From: Tranquillimonas alkanivorans | GTDB taxonomy: Bacteria > Pseudomonadota > Alphaproteobacteria > Rhodobacterales > Rhodobacteraceae | Assembly (NCBI RefSeq): GCF_900115595.1 | Contig: NZ_FOXA01000001.1 | Span: forward strand, 1-64,000 | DNA: 64,000 bases | Direction: 5' to 3' | In this document: one piece after another, positions 1 to 10,889 of the stretch | How positions within the stretch are numbered: the stretch's first letter is position 1 | Layout of the letters: every line of letters starts with the position of its first letter | Translations under genes and position numbers: made by a program | The notes under the pieces: model-generated | What the model was told of the DNA's origin: nothing | Databases searched by the model: none | Seen by the model: the letters and a program-made list of their open reading frames with translations, nothing else

Positions 1-198
<198 letters not shown>

Positions 199-801
199 TC
201 AGTTCAGCGCCTGAAGCTTCGCCTTCTCGGCCTCGCGGTCGAAGGGCGTGCGCCCGGCGCCCGGTTCGGGCTCGAACCACGCCTCGTTCTCGCGCAGCCA
301 GTCCTCGATCAGCCGCGCGCCCTCGGCGGCGAGGTTGTCCAGCTGCTCTTCCTTGCTGCGCGCGATGCCCGAGCCCACGACCGGCGCCATGTTCTGCAGC
401 CCCTCGAAGGCGTAGATGCGATGCGGCTCTTCGTTCAGCTTCTGCTGCGTGGAGTTGTCGAAGACCGTGACCTCGAAGACCAGCACCGACTTCGGGGTAT
501 AGACCAGCGGCACGCCGGGCTGCGCCAGCACGTAGGCGCCGATGGCGATCCCCAGGTGGTAGAGGCCGTCGCCGTCGTAGCGCGCCAGCCGCTCCTCGAC
601 CGCCTCGGTCAGCGCCGCCTTCAGCTCGGCGTCCGACGCCTCGCGCGAAAACGGCCCCTTCTGCGGCGCGTCCACCAGCACCACGTTGTGGCCCAGTCGA
701 AAATCGCCCAGCTCGGGCTGCGCATCCGGGTCCGGCGTGGCACAGGCGGCAAGGGCCGCCAGGGCGACGGCGGAGAGGGTGCGGGCGGCGGTTCGGATCA
801 T
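199..801 (-). CDS. Putative lipoprotein, function unknown
   Basis: The 200-residue product has a classic lipoprotein signal peptide: a short basic start (MIRTAAR), a hydrophobic Leu/Ala stretch and a lipobox LAAC near residue 19, so the mature protein should be lipidated and anchored to the outer or inner membrane. The mature part is soluble-looking and mixed in charge, with segments such as GPFSREASDAELKAALTEAVEERL and GIAIGAYVLAQPGVPLVYTPK that look like a folded periplasmic domain. I do not recognise a named family with catalytic residues; similar lipoproteins are common in Rhodobacterales. It reads in the same direction as tuf with about 90 bases between them and is divergent from recO. 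Confidence 0.85.
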   Translation of the reverse strand: MIRTAARTLSAVALAALAACATPDPDAQPELGDFRLGHNVVLVDAPQKGPFSREASDAELKAALTEAVEERLARYDGDGLYHLGIAIGAYVLAQPGVPLVYTPKSVLVFEVTVFDNSTQQKLNEEPHRIYAFEGLQNMAPVVGSGIARSKEEQLDNLAAEGARLIEDWLRENEAWFEPEPGAGRTPFDREAEKAKLQALN

Positions 802-936
802 CTGCGGGCTCCCCTGTTGCGGCAGCCAGCGTTACCCGACGCCCCCCAGCGGCGCAACGTGGCCGCCGGCGCGGCCCGCGGCCCGTGACATTCCCGCCGC
901 GCCGGGCGATGGTCCGCGGCGACAGGGGTGAAGGCG

Positions 937-1659
937 ATGGACTGGAGCGACGAGGGGATCCTTCTCACCGTCCGGCGGCACGGCGAGGGCTCGGCCATCG
1001 TCGAGGTGCTGACGGCGGAGCACGGACGCCACGCCGGCGTGGTGCGCGGCGGGGCCAGCCGCAAGCTCGCGCCGCTTCTCCAGCCCGGCGCGCAGCTCGA
1101 CGTGGCGTGGCGCGCGCGGCTCGAGGAGCACCTGGGCAGCTTCACGGTAGAGCTTCGCCGCTCGCGCACCGCCGCAGTGATGGACGACCGGCTGGCGCTC
1201 GCAGGGCTGAACGCGCTGACGTCGCTTCTGTCCTTCACCCTGCCCGAGCGCGAGCCGGTGCCCGGGCTTTACGCCCATAGCCGGGGCCTGTTCGACGCGC
1301 TCGGCGATCCGGACTTCCCGCTGCACTACCTGCGCTGGGAGCTTGCGCTGCTCGACGAACTCGGCTTCGGGCTCGACCTGACCTCGTGCGCCGTCACCGG
1401 CGGTGTGGACGACCTCGCCTACGTCTCGCCGCGCACCGGCCGCGCCGTGGGGCGCGAGGCGGCGGGGGAATGGGCGAACCGGCTGCTTCCCCTGCCCTAC
1501 TGCCTGCTCGGGCAGGGCCCGGCCTCGCTGTCGGAGTTGCTGGACGGCCTGCGCACGACGGGCCACTTCCTCGCCCACCACATCGCGCCGCACCTCGGCG
1601 ACCGGCCGCTGCCGGCGGCGCGGCAGCGCTTCGTCGACGCCCTCGCCCGGCTTGCCTGA
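937..1659 (+). CDS. recO: DNA repair protein RecO
   Basis: RecO works with RecF and RecR to load RecA onto SSB-coated single-stranded DNA. The 240-residue product begins [18 protein letters not shown], the typical RecO N-terminal OB-fold, followed by the helical domain ([20 protein letters not shown]) and the [15 protein letters not shown] segment that in other RecO proteins is part of the zinc-binding or equivalent region. An in-frame GTG lies nine bases upstream at 928, but the ATG at 937 has the better-spaced purine-rich site (GGGGTGAAGG) and gives the family-typical N-terminus. RecO usually sits next to era in proteobacteria; here it is about 19 kb away, with era in its own cluster. Confidence 0.95.
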   Translation: MDWSDEGILLTVRRHGEGSAIVEVLTAEHGRHAGVVRGGASRKLAPLLQPGAQLDVAWRARLEEHLGSFTVELRRSRTAAVMDDRLALAGLNALTSLLSFTLPEREPVPGLYAHSRGLFDALGDPDFPLHYLRWELALLDELGFGLDLTSCAVTGGVDDLAYVSPRTGRAVGREAAGEWANRLLPLPYCLLGQGPASLSELLDGLRTTGHFLAHHIAPHLGDRPLPAARQRFVDALARLA

Positions 1660-1667
1660 CGCGCCCA

Positions 1668-1712
1668 AGAGTTTTCTGAAAACTCTCGAGAACCTCCTTT
1701 TGAAGGAGGTTC
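1668..1712. terminator. Tandem hairpin terminator between convergent recO and acyl-CoA dehydrogenase
   Basis: There are two perfect inverted repeats back to back. The first has 9-base arms AGAGTTTTC / GAAAACTCT around one base (1668-1686). The second has 10-base arms GAACCTCCTT / AAGGAGGTTC around TTG (1690-1712). They lie between two converging genes, so they probably terminate transcription from both sides. Similar tandem hairpins occur at 11173-11216 and 33180-33241. Confidence 0.7.
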
Positions 1713-1757
1713 GCCGCGTCCCACGTCCTGCGAAGAACTGGAGCGGGGCTCGGCCGC

Positions 1758-3434
1758 TCATGCCAGAAGCCGCCGCGCGATGACCTGGGCCTGGATCTCG
1801 GCCGCGCCCTCGAAGATGCTCAGGATGCGTGCGTCGCACAGGATGCGGCTGACGGGGTATTCGAGCGCGAAGCCGTTGCCGCCGTGGATCTGCAACGCGT
1901 TGTCGGCGCAGGCCCACGCCACGCGCGCCCCGAGCAGCTTCGCCATCCCCGCTTCCAGGTCGCAGCGCTCTCCCCCGTCCTTCCGCGCGGCGGAGAAATA
2001 GGTGAGCTGCCGGGCGACCATGATCTCGACCGCCATCAGGGCCAGCTTGTCGGATACCCGCGGGAAGGCGATCAGCGGCTTGCCGAACTGCTTGCGCTCT
2101 TCCGCATATTTCAGCCCGACATCCAGCGCCGACTGCGCCACGCCGATGGCGCGGGCGGCGGTCTGGATGCGGGCGCTTTCGAAGGTCTGCATGAGCTGCT
2201 TGAAGCCCTGCCCCTCCTGACCGCCCAGCAGGTTGGCGGCCTTCACCTCGAAGCCGTCGAAGCTCAGCTCGTATTCCTTCATGCCCCGGTAGCCGAGCAC
2301 CTCGATCTCGCCCCCGCTGAGGCCCGTATTCGGGAATGGCGCGGCGTCGGCGCCCGGCGTCTTCTCGGCGATGAACATCGACAGGCCGCGGTAATCCTTC
2401 GTCCCCGGGTCCGTCCGGGCGAGTAGCGTCATCACCTGCGCCCGCGCCGCATGGGTGATCCAGGTCTTGTTGCCGGTGACGCGGTAGAGGTCGCCGTCGC
2501 GCACCGCGCGCGTCCTCAGGCTGCCGAGGTCAGAGCCGGTGTTCGGCTCGGTGAAGACGGCCGTCGGCAGGACCTCTCCACGCGCGATCTTCGGCAGCCA
2601 GGCCTCTTTCTGCGCATCGGTGCCGCCGCACAGGATCAGTTCGGCCGCGATCTCGCTGCGGGTGCCAAGCGAGCCGACACCGATATAGCCGCGCGACAGC
2701 TCTTCGCTGACGACGCACATGGCGGTCTTTGACAGGCCGAAGCCGCCATGTTCTTCGGGGATGGTCAGGCCGAAGACGCCCATTTCGGCCATTTCGCCGA
2801 TCACCTCCATCGGGATCAGGTCGTCCTTCAGGTGCCATTCGTGCGCGTGCGGGGCGACGCGGTCGAGCGTGAAGCGGCGAAACTGCTCGCGGATCATCTC
2901 GTACTCGTCGTCGAGGCCCGTGGCGACAACCAGGGTCCCGCCCTGCGCCCGCATCAGCTCCACCAGCCGCGCGCGGGCGGCCGGGGTGTTGCCGCCCTGC
3001 AGCAGCCCCTCCACCGCCTCGTCCCGCAGCGGCCCTGCATCCTCGCCGGTCAACCACAGGTCGCGCAGCCGGACGATCTCGCCCTGGCTCATCGGAAGGC
3101 CGCCCTCGATCTGGGCCAGGAATTCGCCGAACGCGATCTGGTGGAGAAGGCGCTCGGCCTCGCCGAGGCTCCCCGCCGCCTCCAGCCGCTCGGCCCAGCC
3201 CTGCATCTGGCGCAGCGCCTCGACATAGGTCGCCAGCCACGCCAGCCCGTGCGCGGCGTGCTGGTGCTGCTCCAGCAGGTTTGGCGCCGGACGTCCCTCA
3301 ACCACCACCCGATCGCGCACACGGGCGATTGCGCGGTCCAGCACCTGTTCGGCACAGGCGAGCGCCCTGCCCGTGCGTGCGACCAGATCGGCAAGCGGCG
3401 CAGTGGCCGTCGTCAGGTCCTGTCCATCGTGCAT
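1758..3434 (-). CDS. mcd: Long acyl-CoA dehydrogenase, probably methylsuccinyl-CoA dehydrogenase
   Basis: The product has 558 residues, clearly longer than the roughly 380-400 of ordinary acyl-CoA dehydrogenases. The extra ~150 residues form an N-terminal helical extension (EQHQHAAHGLAWLATYVEALRQ and the following segment), which is the hallmark of methylsuccinyl-CoA dehydrogenase of the ethylmalonyl-CoA pathway. The core carries the usual FAD motifs: FTEPNTGSDLGSLRTRAV, RKQFGKPL and a C-terminal QIHGGNGFALEYPVSR. I start it at 3434, where AAGGAGG precedes the ATG; the frame stays open upstream but without a comparable site. Electrons would go to ETF, encoded at 13.1-14.8 kb. The exact substrate is inferred from length and N-terminal sequence; the acyl-CoA dehydrogenase assignment itself is certain. 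Confidence 0.8.
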   Translation of the reverse strand: MHDGQDLTTATAPLADLVARTGRALACAEQVLDRAIARVRDRVVVEGRPAPNLLEQHQHAAHGLAWLATYVEALRQMQGWAERLEAAGSLGEAERLLHQIAFGEFLAQIEGGLPMSQGEIVRLRDLWLTGEDAGPLRDEAVEGLLQGGNTPAARARLVELMRAQGGTLVVATGLDDEYEMIREQFRRFTLDRVAPHAHEWHLKDDLIPMEVIGEMAEMGVFGLTIPEEHGGFGLSKTAMCVVSEELSRGYIGVGSLGTRSEIAAELILCGGTDAQKEAWLPKIARGEVLPTAVFTEPNTGSDLGSLRTRAVRDGDLYRVTGNKTWITHAARAQVMTLLARTDPGTKDYRGLSMFIAEKTPGADAAPFPNTGLSGGEIEVLGYRGMKEYELSFDGFEVKAANLLGGQEGQGFKQLMQTFESARIQTAARAIGVAQSALDVGLKYAEERKQFGKPLIAFPRVSDKLALMAVEIMVARQLTYFSAARKDGGERCDLEAGMAKLLGARVAWACADNALQIHGGNGFALEYPVSRILCDARILSIFEGAAEIQAQVIARRLLA

Positions 3435-3601
3435 GGCTCGCCTCCTTTGCTGCACCTGCAAAAGACCTAGAGTCCCGCAATCCGCAAAGCAACAATATTT
3501 CTCCGCGATCCATCCGCGTGCATGATTCGATCCAGCGCGATCCCGGATGCATGTCCTGTGACAAGAGGCTATAGCCTGTTCTCGAGGCAAAGGAGCAGGA
3601 C
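3435..3601. promoter_or_regulatory. Divergent promoter region of mcd and the TauE/SafE gene
   Basis: The 167 bases lie between two divergent starts and must hold both promoters. A TATAGC-like box lies in GGCTATAGCCTG, about 25 bases before the rightward gene. A run of ATGCATG / GATCC words between 3510 and 3555 is locally repetitive and could be an operator, but I cannot match it to a regulator. Confidence 0.35.
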
Positions 3602-4351
3602 ATGGACGCAGAACTCTGGGCGGTGGCCGCCGCCATCGCGGCGCTGGCGGGCTTCGTCAAGGGCGCGGTGGGATTCGCCATGCCGATGATCATGATCTCG
3701 GGGATGAGCACGTTCCTGGCGCCGGAACTGGCGCTGGCGCTCCTGATCATGCCGACGCTGACCAGCAACGCATGGCAGGCCCTGCGCGGAGGTCTGGCCG
3801 CCGCCGCCGCGTCGGCGAAGCTGCACTGGCGCTACATCGCCATCGTGATGGTGTTCATCCTGCTCAGCGGGCAGCTGGTCGCGGTCCTGCCCGCGAGCGT
3901 TCTGTTCCTGGTTCTCGGCGTGCCGATCGTGCTGTTCGCACTCGCCCAGCTGTCGGGCTGGCGGCTCAGCATCCAGCCCCGCCGCCGGCGCGGGGCCGAG
4001 TTGGGAATCGGTGCTTTCGCCGGCTTCGTCGGCGGCATGTCGGGCGTCTGGGGTCCGCCGACCGTCATGTACCTCACGGCCCTCGACACGGCGAAGGCCG
4101 ACCAGATGCGGGTGCAAGGGGTGGTCTACGGCCTGGGCGCCGTGATGCTGACGCTGGCGCACCTGCGTTCGGGCGTGCTGAACTGGGACACCGCGCCCGC
4201 CTCGGCGGCGATGATCGTCCCGGCGCTCGCGGGAATGGCGGCAGGCTTCGCCATCCACGACCGTGTGGACCAGGCGCGCTTCCGCCGCCTGACGCTCGTC
4301 GTGCTGATCGTGGCCGGGGCGAACCTGATCCGTCGTGGGCTGATGGGCTGA
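3602..4351 (+). CDS. TauE/SafE family membrane permease
   Basis: The 249-residue integral membrane protein has about seven to eight hydrophobic segments and the family signature motifs: an N-terminal GFVKGAVGFAMPMIM and a second half-repeat GAFAGFVGGMSGVWGPPTVMYL. Proteins of this family (DUF81) are proposed exporters of sulfite, sulfoacetate or related organosulfur anions, but substrates are known for few. AAAGGAGC lies a few bases before the ATG. It is transcribed alone; neighbours give no substrate clue. Confidence 0.9.
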   Translation: MDAELWAVAAAIAALAGFVKGAVGFAMPMIMISGMSTFLAPELALALLIMPTLTSNAWQALRGGLAAAAASAKLHWRYIAIVMVFILLSGQLVAVLPASVLFLVLGVPIVLFALAQLSGWRLSIQPRRRRGAELGIGAFAGFVGGMSGVWGPPTVMYLTALDTAKADQMRVQGVVYGLGAVMLTLAHLRSGVLNWDTAPASAAMIVPALAGMAAGFAIHDRVDQARFRRLTLVVLIVAGANLIRRGLMG

Positions 4352-4355
4352 GGCG

Positions 4356-4583
4356 TCAGGTGGCGGTCTCGACCGCCGCCCACGGCACCCAGATCGCCAG
4401 AAGGCCGAGCCAGAACAGCACCAGCATCAACAGCACGATGGCCGCCGCGACAAGGCTGGGCGCATAACGGCGATTGCCGGGCTGGCGATAGATGCCGCGG
4501 TCGCGCGTATACGGCCAAGCCGGCAGCGCCAACACCGCGAAGAGCAGAAGCAGGACGATCAGCCAGAACAGAAAGACGTCCAT
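4356..4583 (-). CDS. Small two-helix membrane protein
   Basis: The product has 75 residues and two strongly hydrophobic segments, residues about 3-22 (FLFWLIVLLLLFAVLALPAW) and about 44-66 (LVAAAIVLLMLVLFWLGLLAIW), separated by a basic loop PYTRDRGIYRQPGNRRY. The first helix and the WPYTRDRG motif resemble small DUF3309-type membrane proteins. Function is unknown. It converges with the TauE/SafE gene with only four bases between the stop codons, and lies downstream of pckA on the same strand. Confidence 0.75.
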   Translation of the reverse strand: MDVFLFWLIVLLLLFAVLALPAWPYTRDRGIYRQPGNRRYAPSLVAAAIVLLMLVLFWLGLLAIWVPWAAVETAT

Positions 4584-4603
4584 CTCGATCCTCCACAGTT
4601 CAG

Positions 4604-4623
4604 GCGCCCGAGTGGACGGGCGC
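4604..4623. other. Hairpin between pckA and the small membrane protein gene
   Basis: A perfect 7-base inverted repeat GCGCCCG / CGGGCGC surrounds a 6-base loop. It has no T-run on either side. It may mark the end of the pckA transcript or the leader of the downstream small gene. The rest of the 157-base gap is GC-rich with no gene that I can support. Confidence 0.35.
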
Positions 4624-4740
4624 CGGTTTCACGTTCAGGATCAAAACGATGGGCGGCGAAACCGGGTTCCCGACGAAGCCCGGGGGCGGCCGGTGCGCAC
4701 ACCGAACCACCCCCGTTCTCTCCCCTCCCTGGGAACCGTG

Positions 4741-6345
<1,605 letters not shown>

Positions 6346-6692
6346 TCCGCACGCTCCTTCGATCACGACGCTGCCTGGTTGGCGGGTGCGCAAGTGCACC
6401 CGTCCGGCCGCCCGCCGGGACGGCTGACCCAGCGTATATACCATGCTGCAGAAGCTGAGAAACCGGCGCGGAGAAAGGTTAGCGCAACCAGATTGAAGTT
6501 AGCGCAACCATCTTGCTCGCTGCCTTGTGGCTTGCGCACCCCGAGTGCGGCAATTTAGCCGCTGCTAAGAAATTTGGGCCACATTGCGGCACGACTCGGC
6601 CGTTGATTCGCAGTTTGCGATTGATTTAAGGCCGGGACCGGCGGAAATATGCCGAAAATCGACAGAAGACGAGAGCAGCAAGGAATACGCGC
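6346..6692. promoter_or_regulatory. pckA / chvI divergent regulatory region with a 20-bp-spaced direct repeat
   Basis: This is the only gene-free stretch over 300 bases. The 13-base word GTTAGCGCAACCA occurs twice in direct orientation, at 6478-6490 and 6498-6510, exactly 20 bases apart, i.e. on one face of the helix. A possible -10 for pckA on the minus strand is TATATACGC at about 6432-6440, which puts the repeats upstream of the likely -35, in an activator position. Reading the repeat as a damaged GTTAGCGCTAAC palindrome is also possible, as for LacI-type operators. The half nearer chvI is AT-richer than the surroundings but shows no clear -35/-10 pair. Confidence 0.6.
6478..6510. repeat. 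Direct repeat GTTAGCGCAACCA x2, candidate regulator binding site
   Basis: Two identical 13-base copies are separated by the 7 bases GATTGAA. OmpR-family response regulators such as ChvI bind direct repeats, and ChvI is encoded next door, so it is the first candidate. A LacI-family regulator of pckA is the alternative. Confidence 0.65.
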
Positions 6693-7394
6693 ATGTCCAG
6701 GATTGCACTGGTGGACGACGACCGGAACATCCTGACGTCGGTGTCCATGACGCTCGAAGCCGAGGGATTCGAGGTCGAGACGTACAACGACGGGCAGGCC
6801 GCGCTCGACGCGTTCAACAAGCGCCTTCCGGACATGGCGGTGTTCGACATCAAGATGCCGCGTATGGACGGAATGGACCTGCTTCAGCGGGTCCGCCAGA
6901 AGACTTCGATGCCAGTGATCTTCCTGACCTCGAAGGACGACGAGATCGACGAGGTGCTGGGCCTGCGCATGGGGGCCGACGATTACGTGAAGAAGCCGTT
7001 CTCGCAACGGCTTCTGGTCGAGCGGATCCGCGCCCTGCTGCGCCGCCAGGAAGCCATCGCCAACGCCGAAGCCGGCGAGGTGGAGGCCAACCAGATCATG
7101 GAGCGCGGCAACCTGAAGATGGACCCGCTGCGCCACGCCGTCAGCTGGAAGGGCCAGGACGTCTCGCTCACCGTGACCGAGTTCCTCCTGCTTCAGGCGC
7201 TCGCGCAGCGTCCGGGCTTCGTCAAAAGCCGCGACCAGCTCATGGACGTGGCCTATGACGACCAGGTCTATGTCGACGACCGTACCATCGACAGCCACAT
7301 CAAGCGCCTGCGCAAGAAGATGCGCAGCGTTGATCCCGACTTCTCGGCGATCGAGACGCTGTACGGCATCGGTTACCGCTACAACGAAGAATGA
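6693..7394 (+). CDS. chvI: Response regulator ChvI (OmpR/PhoB family)
   Basis: The 233-residue protein has a receiver domain (residues 1-120) with acidic pocket VDDD at 7-10, phospho-acceptor Asp52 in AVFDIKMP and Lys near residue 104 in VKKPF. A C-terminal winged-helix domain follows ([25 protein letters not shown] ... [17 protein letters not shown]). The sequence, its position divergent from pckA and the kinase gene three bases downstream identify it as ChvI. In other alphaproteobacteria ChvG/ChvI responds to acid or envelope stress and controls envelope and central-carbon genes. It should be co-transcribed with chvG and the PTS genes that follow. Confidence 0.93.
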   Translation: MSRIALVDDDRNILTSVSMTLEAEGFEVETYNDGQAALDAFNKRLPDMAVFDIKMPRMDGMDLLQRVRQKTSMPVIFLTSKDDEIDEVLGLRMGADDYVKKPFSQRLLVERIRALLRRQEAIANAEAGEVEANQIMERGNLKMDPLRHAVSWKGQDVSLTVTEFLLLQALAQRPGFVKSRDQLMDVAYDDQVYVDDRTIDSHIKRLRKKMRSVDPDFSAIETLYGIGYRYNEE

Positions 7395-7397
7395 CGG

Positions 7398-9110
7398 ATG
7401 TCCTTCGCGTCGCGCATAGATGCGTCCGAAACACGGCGCGCGACACGGGCTGACGTTGTCCTCGGCGAGGACTGGGTCGGCACCGATGCCGCGGTCGAGC
7501 AGGAAATGCGCGCCCGCCGCGAGCGGCGCGGCATAGTGACGATCAACCGCTCGCCGCTGGCCCGCAAGATCATCACCTTCAACCTGCTCGCGCTGATCCT
7601 GCTGGTCGTGGGCGTGCTGTTCCTCAACCCGTTCCGCGAAAGCCTGGTCTACCAGCGCGAGGCGGCGCTGGTGCGCGAAGCCGCCCTGACCGCCGACGTG
7701 TTCGAGGCACGGCTGGCCGCCGAGCAGGCCGACAGCCTGTCCGACGTCGGCAATACCCTCGCCGCCGTGCACCTGCCCGCCCAGACGGAGGCCTTCGTCT
7801 ATGGCCGGGGCGCGTCGCTTCTGGCCGAGCGCCAGGCACCCGCCGCGGCGGCCGAGTTGACGGCGGACCTTGACCGCCCCGCCTCCGGCGCCCCCCTGAC
7901 CAGCGCGCTCGACGCCATCTGGCATGCCATGGCGTCGGTACTGGTGCCCGGCGCCCTCACGACCTCGGACCGCGATCTCGAACGCGAGGCGCGCGACATC
8001 GTCGCCCGCGCGCTCGAGGGCGAGACCGAGATGCGCACCGTCCGCATGAGCGACGGCGGCACGATGTTCTTCGTCGCCGCTCCCATCGTCGCCGACGGCC
8101 GGCCGGTCGGCGCGCTTGCGCTGACCAGCGGCGCCGGCGAAATTGACCGGCTCGTGCGGCAGGAGCGGGAACAGATCCTCCAGATGTTCCTCATCGCGAT
8201 CCTGGTCTCGGTGGGGCTCAGCCTGGTGCTCGCCTCCACCATCGCCAATCCACTGTCGGACCTCGCCGCCGCGGCCGAGCTTGGCCGCGATCGCAACGCG
8301 CGCAAGTCGAAGCCCAGCCGCGTGCGCATTCCCGACCTCTCGGGCCGCCCGGATGAGATCGGGCGCCTCTCGGCCGCGCTGCGCGGCATGGTCGCCGCGC
8401 TTTACGACCGGATCGACGCCAACGAACAATTCGCCGCCGACGTCGCGCACGAGATCAAGAACCCCCTCGCCTCCCTTCGCTCGGCCGTGGGGTCGCTGCG
8501 CTTCGTGAAAAAAGAGGAACAGCGCGACAAGCTGCTCGACGTGATCGAGCACGACGTCCGCCGCCTCGACCGGCTGGTCAGCGACATCTCGAACGCCTCG
8601 CGGCTCGACAGCGAGCTTGTCAAGGAAGAGGAGGAGACCTTTGATCTCCTCACCATGCTGGGCAACCTGACCGACTATCTTGGCCGCGAGGCCGAGGAGA
8701 AGGGGATCGAGTTCATCTCGGACCTGCCCGCCGCGCCGATCGAGATCGTGGGGCTGGAAAGCCGGCTGGCGCAGGTCTTCGTCAACCTGATCTCGAATGC
8801 CATCTCGTTCTGCGAGGATGGCGACGCCATCCGCGTCTGGGCCCGCCGGCGCGAGAACCGCGTGCTCGTGGTGGTCGAGGATACCGGTCCCGGCATCCCC
8901 GAAGAGGCGCTGACCAAGATCTTCAACCGCTTCTACTCGGAACGGCCCGAGGGTCAGTTCGGCAACAATTCCGGCCTCGGCCTCGCCATTTCGAAGCAGA
9001 TCGTCGAGGCGCATGGCGGCGTCATCTGGGCCGAAAACATCCGTCCCACCGACGCCGACGAAACCTCGGACCCGCTGGGCGCACGCTTCGTGGTGGGTCT
9101 GCCGGTGTGA
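7398..9110 (+). CDS. chvG: Sensor histidine kinase ChvG
   Basis: The 570-residue inner-membrane kinase has a first membrane helix at about residues 55-75 ([19 protein letters not shown]), a long periplasmic domain to about 255, a second helix ([18 protein letters not shown]), a HAMP-type linker and a dimerisation/phosphotransfer domain with His351 in [13 protein letters not shown]. The ATP-binding domain has N box [11 protein letters not shown]1 [10 protein letters not shown] and G2 [16 protein letters not shown]. It pairs with ChvI. The start at 7398 follows the chvI stop by three bases; the first ~50 residues are a cytoplasmic extension, so an internal start is possible. Its last codons overlap the hprK start. 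Confidence 0.92.
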   Translation: MSFASRIDASETRRATRADVVLGEDWVGTDAAVEQEMRARRERRGIVTINRSPLARKIITFNLLALILLVVGVLFLNPFRESLVYQREAALVREAALTADVFEARLAAEQADSLSDVGNTLAAVHLPAQTEAFVYGRGASLLAERQAPAAAAELTADLDRPASGAPLTSALDAIWHAMASVLVPGALTTSDRDLEREARDIVARALEGETEMRTVRMSDGGTMFFVAAPIVADGRPVGALALTSGAGEIDRLVRQEREQILQMFLIAILVSVGLSLVLASTIANPLSDLAAAAELGRDRNARKSKPSRVRIPDLSGRPDEIGRLSAALRGMVAALYDRIDANEQFAADVAHEIKNPLASLRSAVGSLRFVKKEEQRDKLLDVIEHDVRRLDRLVSDISNASRLDSELVKEEEETFDLLTMLGNLTDYLGREAEEKGIEFISDLPAAPIEIVGLESRLAQVFVNLISNAISFCEDGDAIRVWARRRENRVLVVVEDTGPGIPEEALTKIFNRFYSERPEGQFGNNSGLGLAISKQIVEAHGGVIWAENIRPTDADETSDPLGARFVVGLPV

Positions 9111-9565
9111 GCGCGCCGGGCGATCACCAGGACGGGCAAGACGGAACGATCCTCCACGCAAGCTGCGTGGCCTTCAACGGGCGGGGCGTGTTGATCACCG
9201 GCGCCTCAGGCAGTGGCAAGTCCGCCCTCGCGCTGCACCTGCTGGCCCTCGGCGGCACGCTCGTCTCCGACGACCGGGTTCGGCTGGCTCGGGCCGCCGG
9301 CAGCGTGCACGCCAGCGCCCCCGACGCCATCACCGGGATGATCGAGGCACGGGGCGTGGGCCTCCTGCGCGCGCCCGCCGCGCAGGCCACGCTCACGCTC
9401 GCCGTCGACCTCGACGCGGAAGAGAGCCAGCGCCTGCCGCCGCGGCGCGAAATCGACCTGCTGGGCTATTCTCTCCCCTTGCTCAGGCGCGTTTCCGCCC
9501 CACACTTTGCGCCAGCCATCGTCCTCTTTCTCAGACACGGGCGCACGGTGCCCGGCCCCCAATGA
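9107..9565 (+). CDS. hprK: HPr kinase/phosphorylase, short alphaproteobacterial form
   Basis: The product has 152 residues with Walker A GASGSGKS at 32-39 and the downstream GVGLLRAP-type motif of the HprK catalytic domain. It lacks the ~130-residue N-terminal domain of Firmicutes enzymes, as is normal for alphaproteobacteria. HprK phosphorylates and dephosphorylates a serine on HPr. It starts at GTG 9107, overlapping the last codon and stop of chvG, and its stop overlaps the rapZ start (ATGA), so translation of the three is probably coupled. The substrate HPr is encoded 1.3 kb downstream. Confidence 0.93.
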   Translation: MSAPGDHQDGQDGTILHASCVAFNGRGVLITGASGSGKSALALHLLALGGTLVSDDRVRLARAAGSVHASAPDAITGMIEARGVGLLRAPAAQATLTLAVDLDAEESQRLPPRREIDLLGYSLPLLRRVSAPHFAPAIVLFLRHGRTVPGPQ

Positions 9566-10488
9566 CGCAGCCCGCCTCTTTCCCCCAGCCGCCGGACCCG
9601 GCGGCACGCGTCGTTCTGGTGACGGGACCTTCCGGCGCGGGCCGGACCACGGCAATCAATGCGCTCGAGGATCTGGGGTTCGAGGCGATCGACAACATGC
9701 CGCTGTCGCTGATCCCGCGGCTGGTCGAGGGGCCGCTGCGCCGCCCGCTCGCCCTGGGGTTGGACGTGCGCAACCGCGACTTCTCGACCGACGCGCTGCT
9801 CGAGGTGGTGCAGATGCTCTCGCGGCGCGTCGCGCTCGAAACCGAGCTTCTCTATCTCGACGCGCGTCCCGACGTCCTGCTGCGCCGGTACTCGGAAACA
9901 CGGCGCCGCCACCCGTTGGCCCCCGCCGAAACGCCCGAGCTGGGCATCGAGCGCGAGATCGACCTGCTGACCACGATCCGCGACCGCGCCGGCATCCTGA
10001 TCGACACGTCCGAGATGACGCCCCACGGCCTGCGCGCCGAGCTTGCACGCTTTTTCGCGCGCGGCAGCACGCCCGCGCTCGCCGTCTCGGTTCACTCGTT
10101 TTCGTACAAGCGCGGTCTGCCGCGCGGGCTCGACATGGTGTTCGACGTCCGCTTCCTGCAAAATCCCTACTGGGTGCCCGAGCTTCGGGCCCTGACCGGC
10201 CTGTCGCCCGAGGTCGCCGCCCACGTGGCCGCCGACCCCCGGTTCGAGCCGTTCTTCGACCGCGTCCGCGACCTGGCCCTGATGCTGCTGCCCGCCTATA
10301 CCGACGAGGGAAAGACCCACTTCGCCATCGGCTTCGGGTGCACCGGCGGGCAGCATAGATCGGTTGCCGTGACGGAAAAATTGGCGAAGGCGCTTGAAGA
10401 TGCCGGTTGGCAGGTGTCAACTCGTCACCGGGAAATGGAGAGGCGCGCCGGCCCTACGCCTGCGCGACAATCGGGGACGGGGACGTGA
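9562..10488 (+). CDS. rapZ: RapZ family nucleotide-binding protein (RNase adapter homologue)
   Basis: The 308-residue protein has a Walker A GPSGAGRT at residues 22-29, the family block [36 protein letters not shown] in the N-terminal half, and the C-terminal [26 protein letters not shown] and [10 protein letters not shown] motifs. In E. coli RapZ guides RNase E to the GlmZ small RNA and controls amino-sugar synthesis. Whether that role holds in alphaproteobacteria is unknown, but its place among PTS genes is conserved. The start ATG overlaps the hprK stop, and its own stop overlaps the GTG of the EIIA gene. Confidence 0.93.
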   Translation: MTQPASFPQPPDPAARVVLVTGPSGAGRTTAINALEDLGFEAIDNMPLSLIPRLVEGPLRRPLALGLDVRNRDFSTDALLEVVQMLSRRVALETELLYLDARPDVLLRRYSETRRRHPLAPAETPELGIEREIDLLTTIRDRAGILIDTSEMTPHGLRAELARFFARGSTPALAVSVHSFSYKRGLPRGLDMVFDVRFLQNPYWVPELRALTGLSPEVAAHVAADPRFEPFFDRVRDLALMLLPAYTDEGKTHFAIGFGCTGGQHRSVAVTEKLAKALEDAGWQVSTRHREMERRAGPTPARQSGTGT

Positions 10489-10889
10489 TCGGAATCGTGA
10501 TCGTCGCACACGGCGGCCTTGCGGCGGAGTTTCTCGCCGCTGTCGAGCACGTGGTCGGCAAGCAATCCGGCATCCGTGCCATCGCCATCGAGCCCGATCA
10601 CGACCGCGGCCGAAAACAGTCCGAGATCTGCGCCGCCGCCGACAGCGTCGATACCGGCGACGGCGTGGTGGTGGCCACCGACATGTTCGGCGGTTCGCCC
10701 TCGAACCTGTCGATGCTGGCCTGCAGCCCCGCCGATCGGCAGATCATCTACGGGGCGAACCTGCCCATGCTCATCAAGCTGGCCAAGTCGCGCCACATGC
10801 CGGTACCCGACGCCGTCACCTCGGCGCTGGCCGCCGGGCGCAAGTACATCGACGCCTTCGAGGGCCCGTCGGGACGGAGTGCGCCATGA
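10485..10889 (+). CDS. PTS mannose-family EIIA component
   Basis: The product has 134 residues and begins [17 protein letters not shown], with the phospho-accepting His9 in the AHGGLA motif and the DMFGGSPSN segment of the EIIA-Man fold. There is no EIIB or EIIC gene nearby, so it is a regulatory, not a transport, PTS component, as is usual in alphaproteobacteria. It starts at GTG 10485, overlapping the rapZ stop by four bases (GTGA), and its stop overlaps the HPr start. EI (ptsP) is not in this window. Confidence 0.92.
   Translation: MIGIVIVAHGGLAAEFLAAVEHVVGKQSGIRAIAIEPDHDRGRKQSEICAAADSVDTGDGVVVATDMFGGSPSNLSMLACSPADRQIIYGANLPMLIKLAKSRHMPVPDAVTSALAAGRKYIDAFEGPSGRSAP

Noticed and set aside
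6555-9161. Long minus-strand open frame opposite chvI-chvG
   Set aside because: It mirrors the codon pattern of two clear genes on the other strand; its translation is low-complexity, Gly/Asp/His-rich and matches no family.
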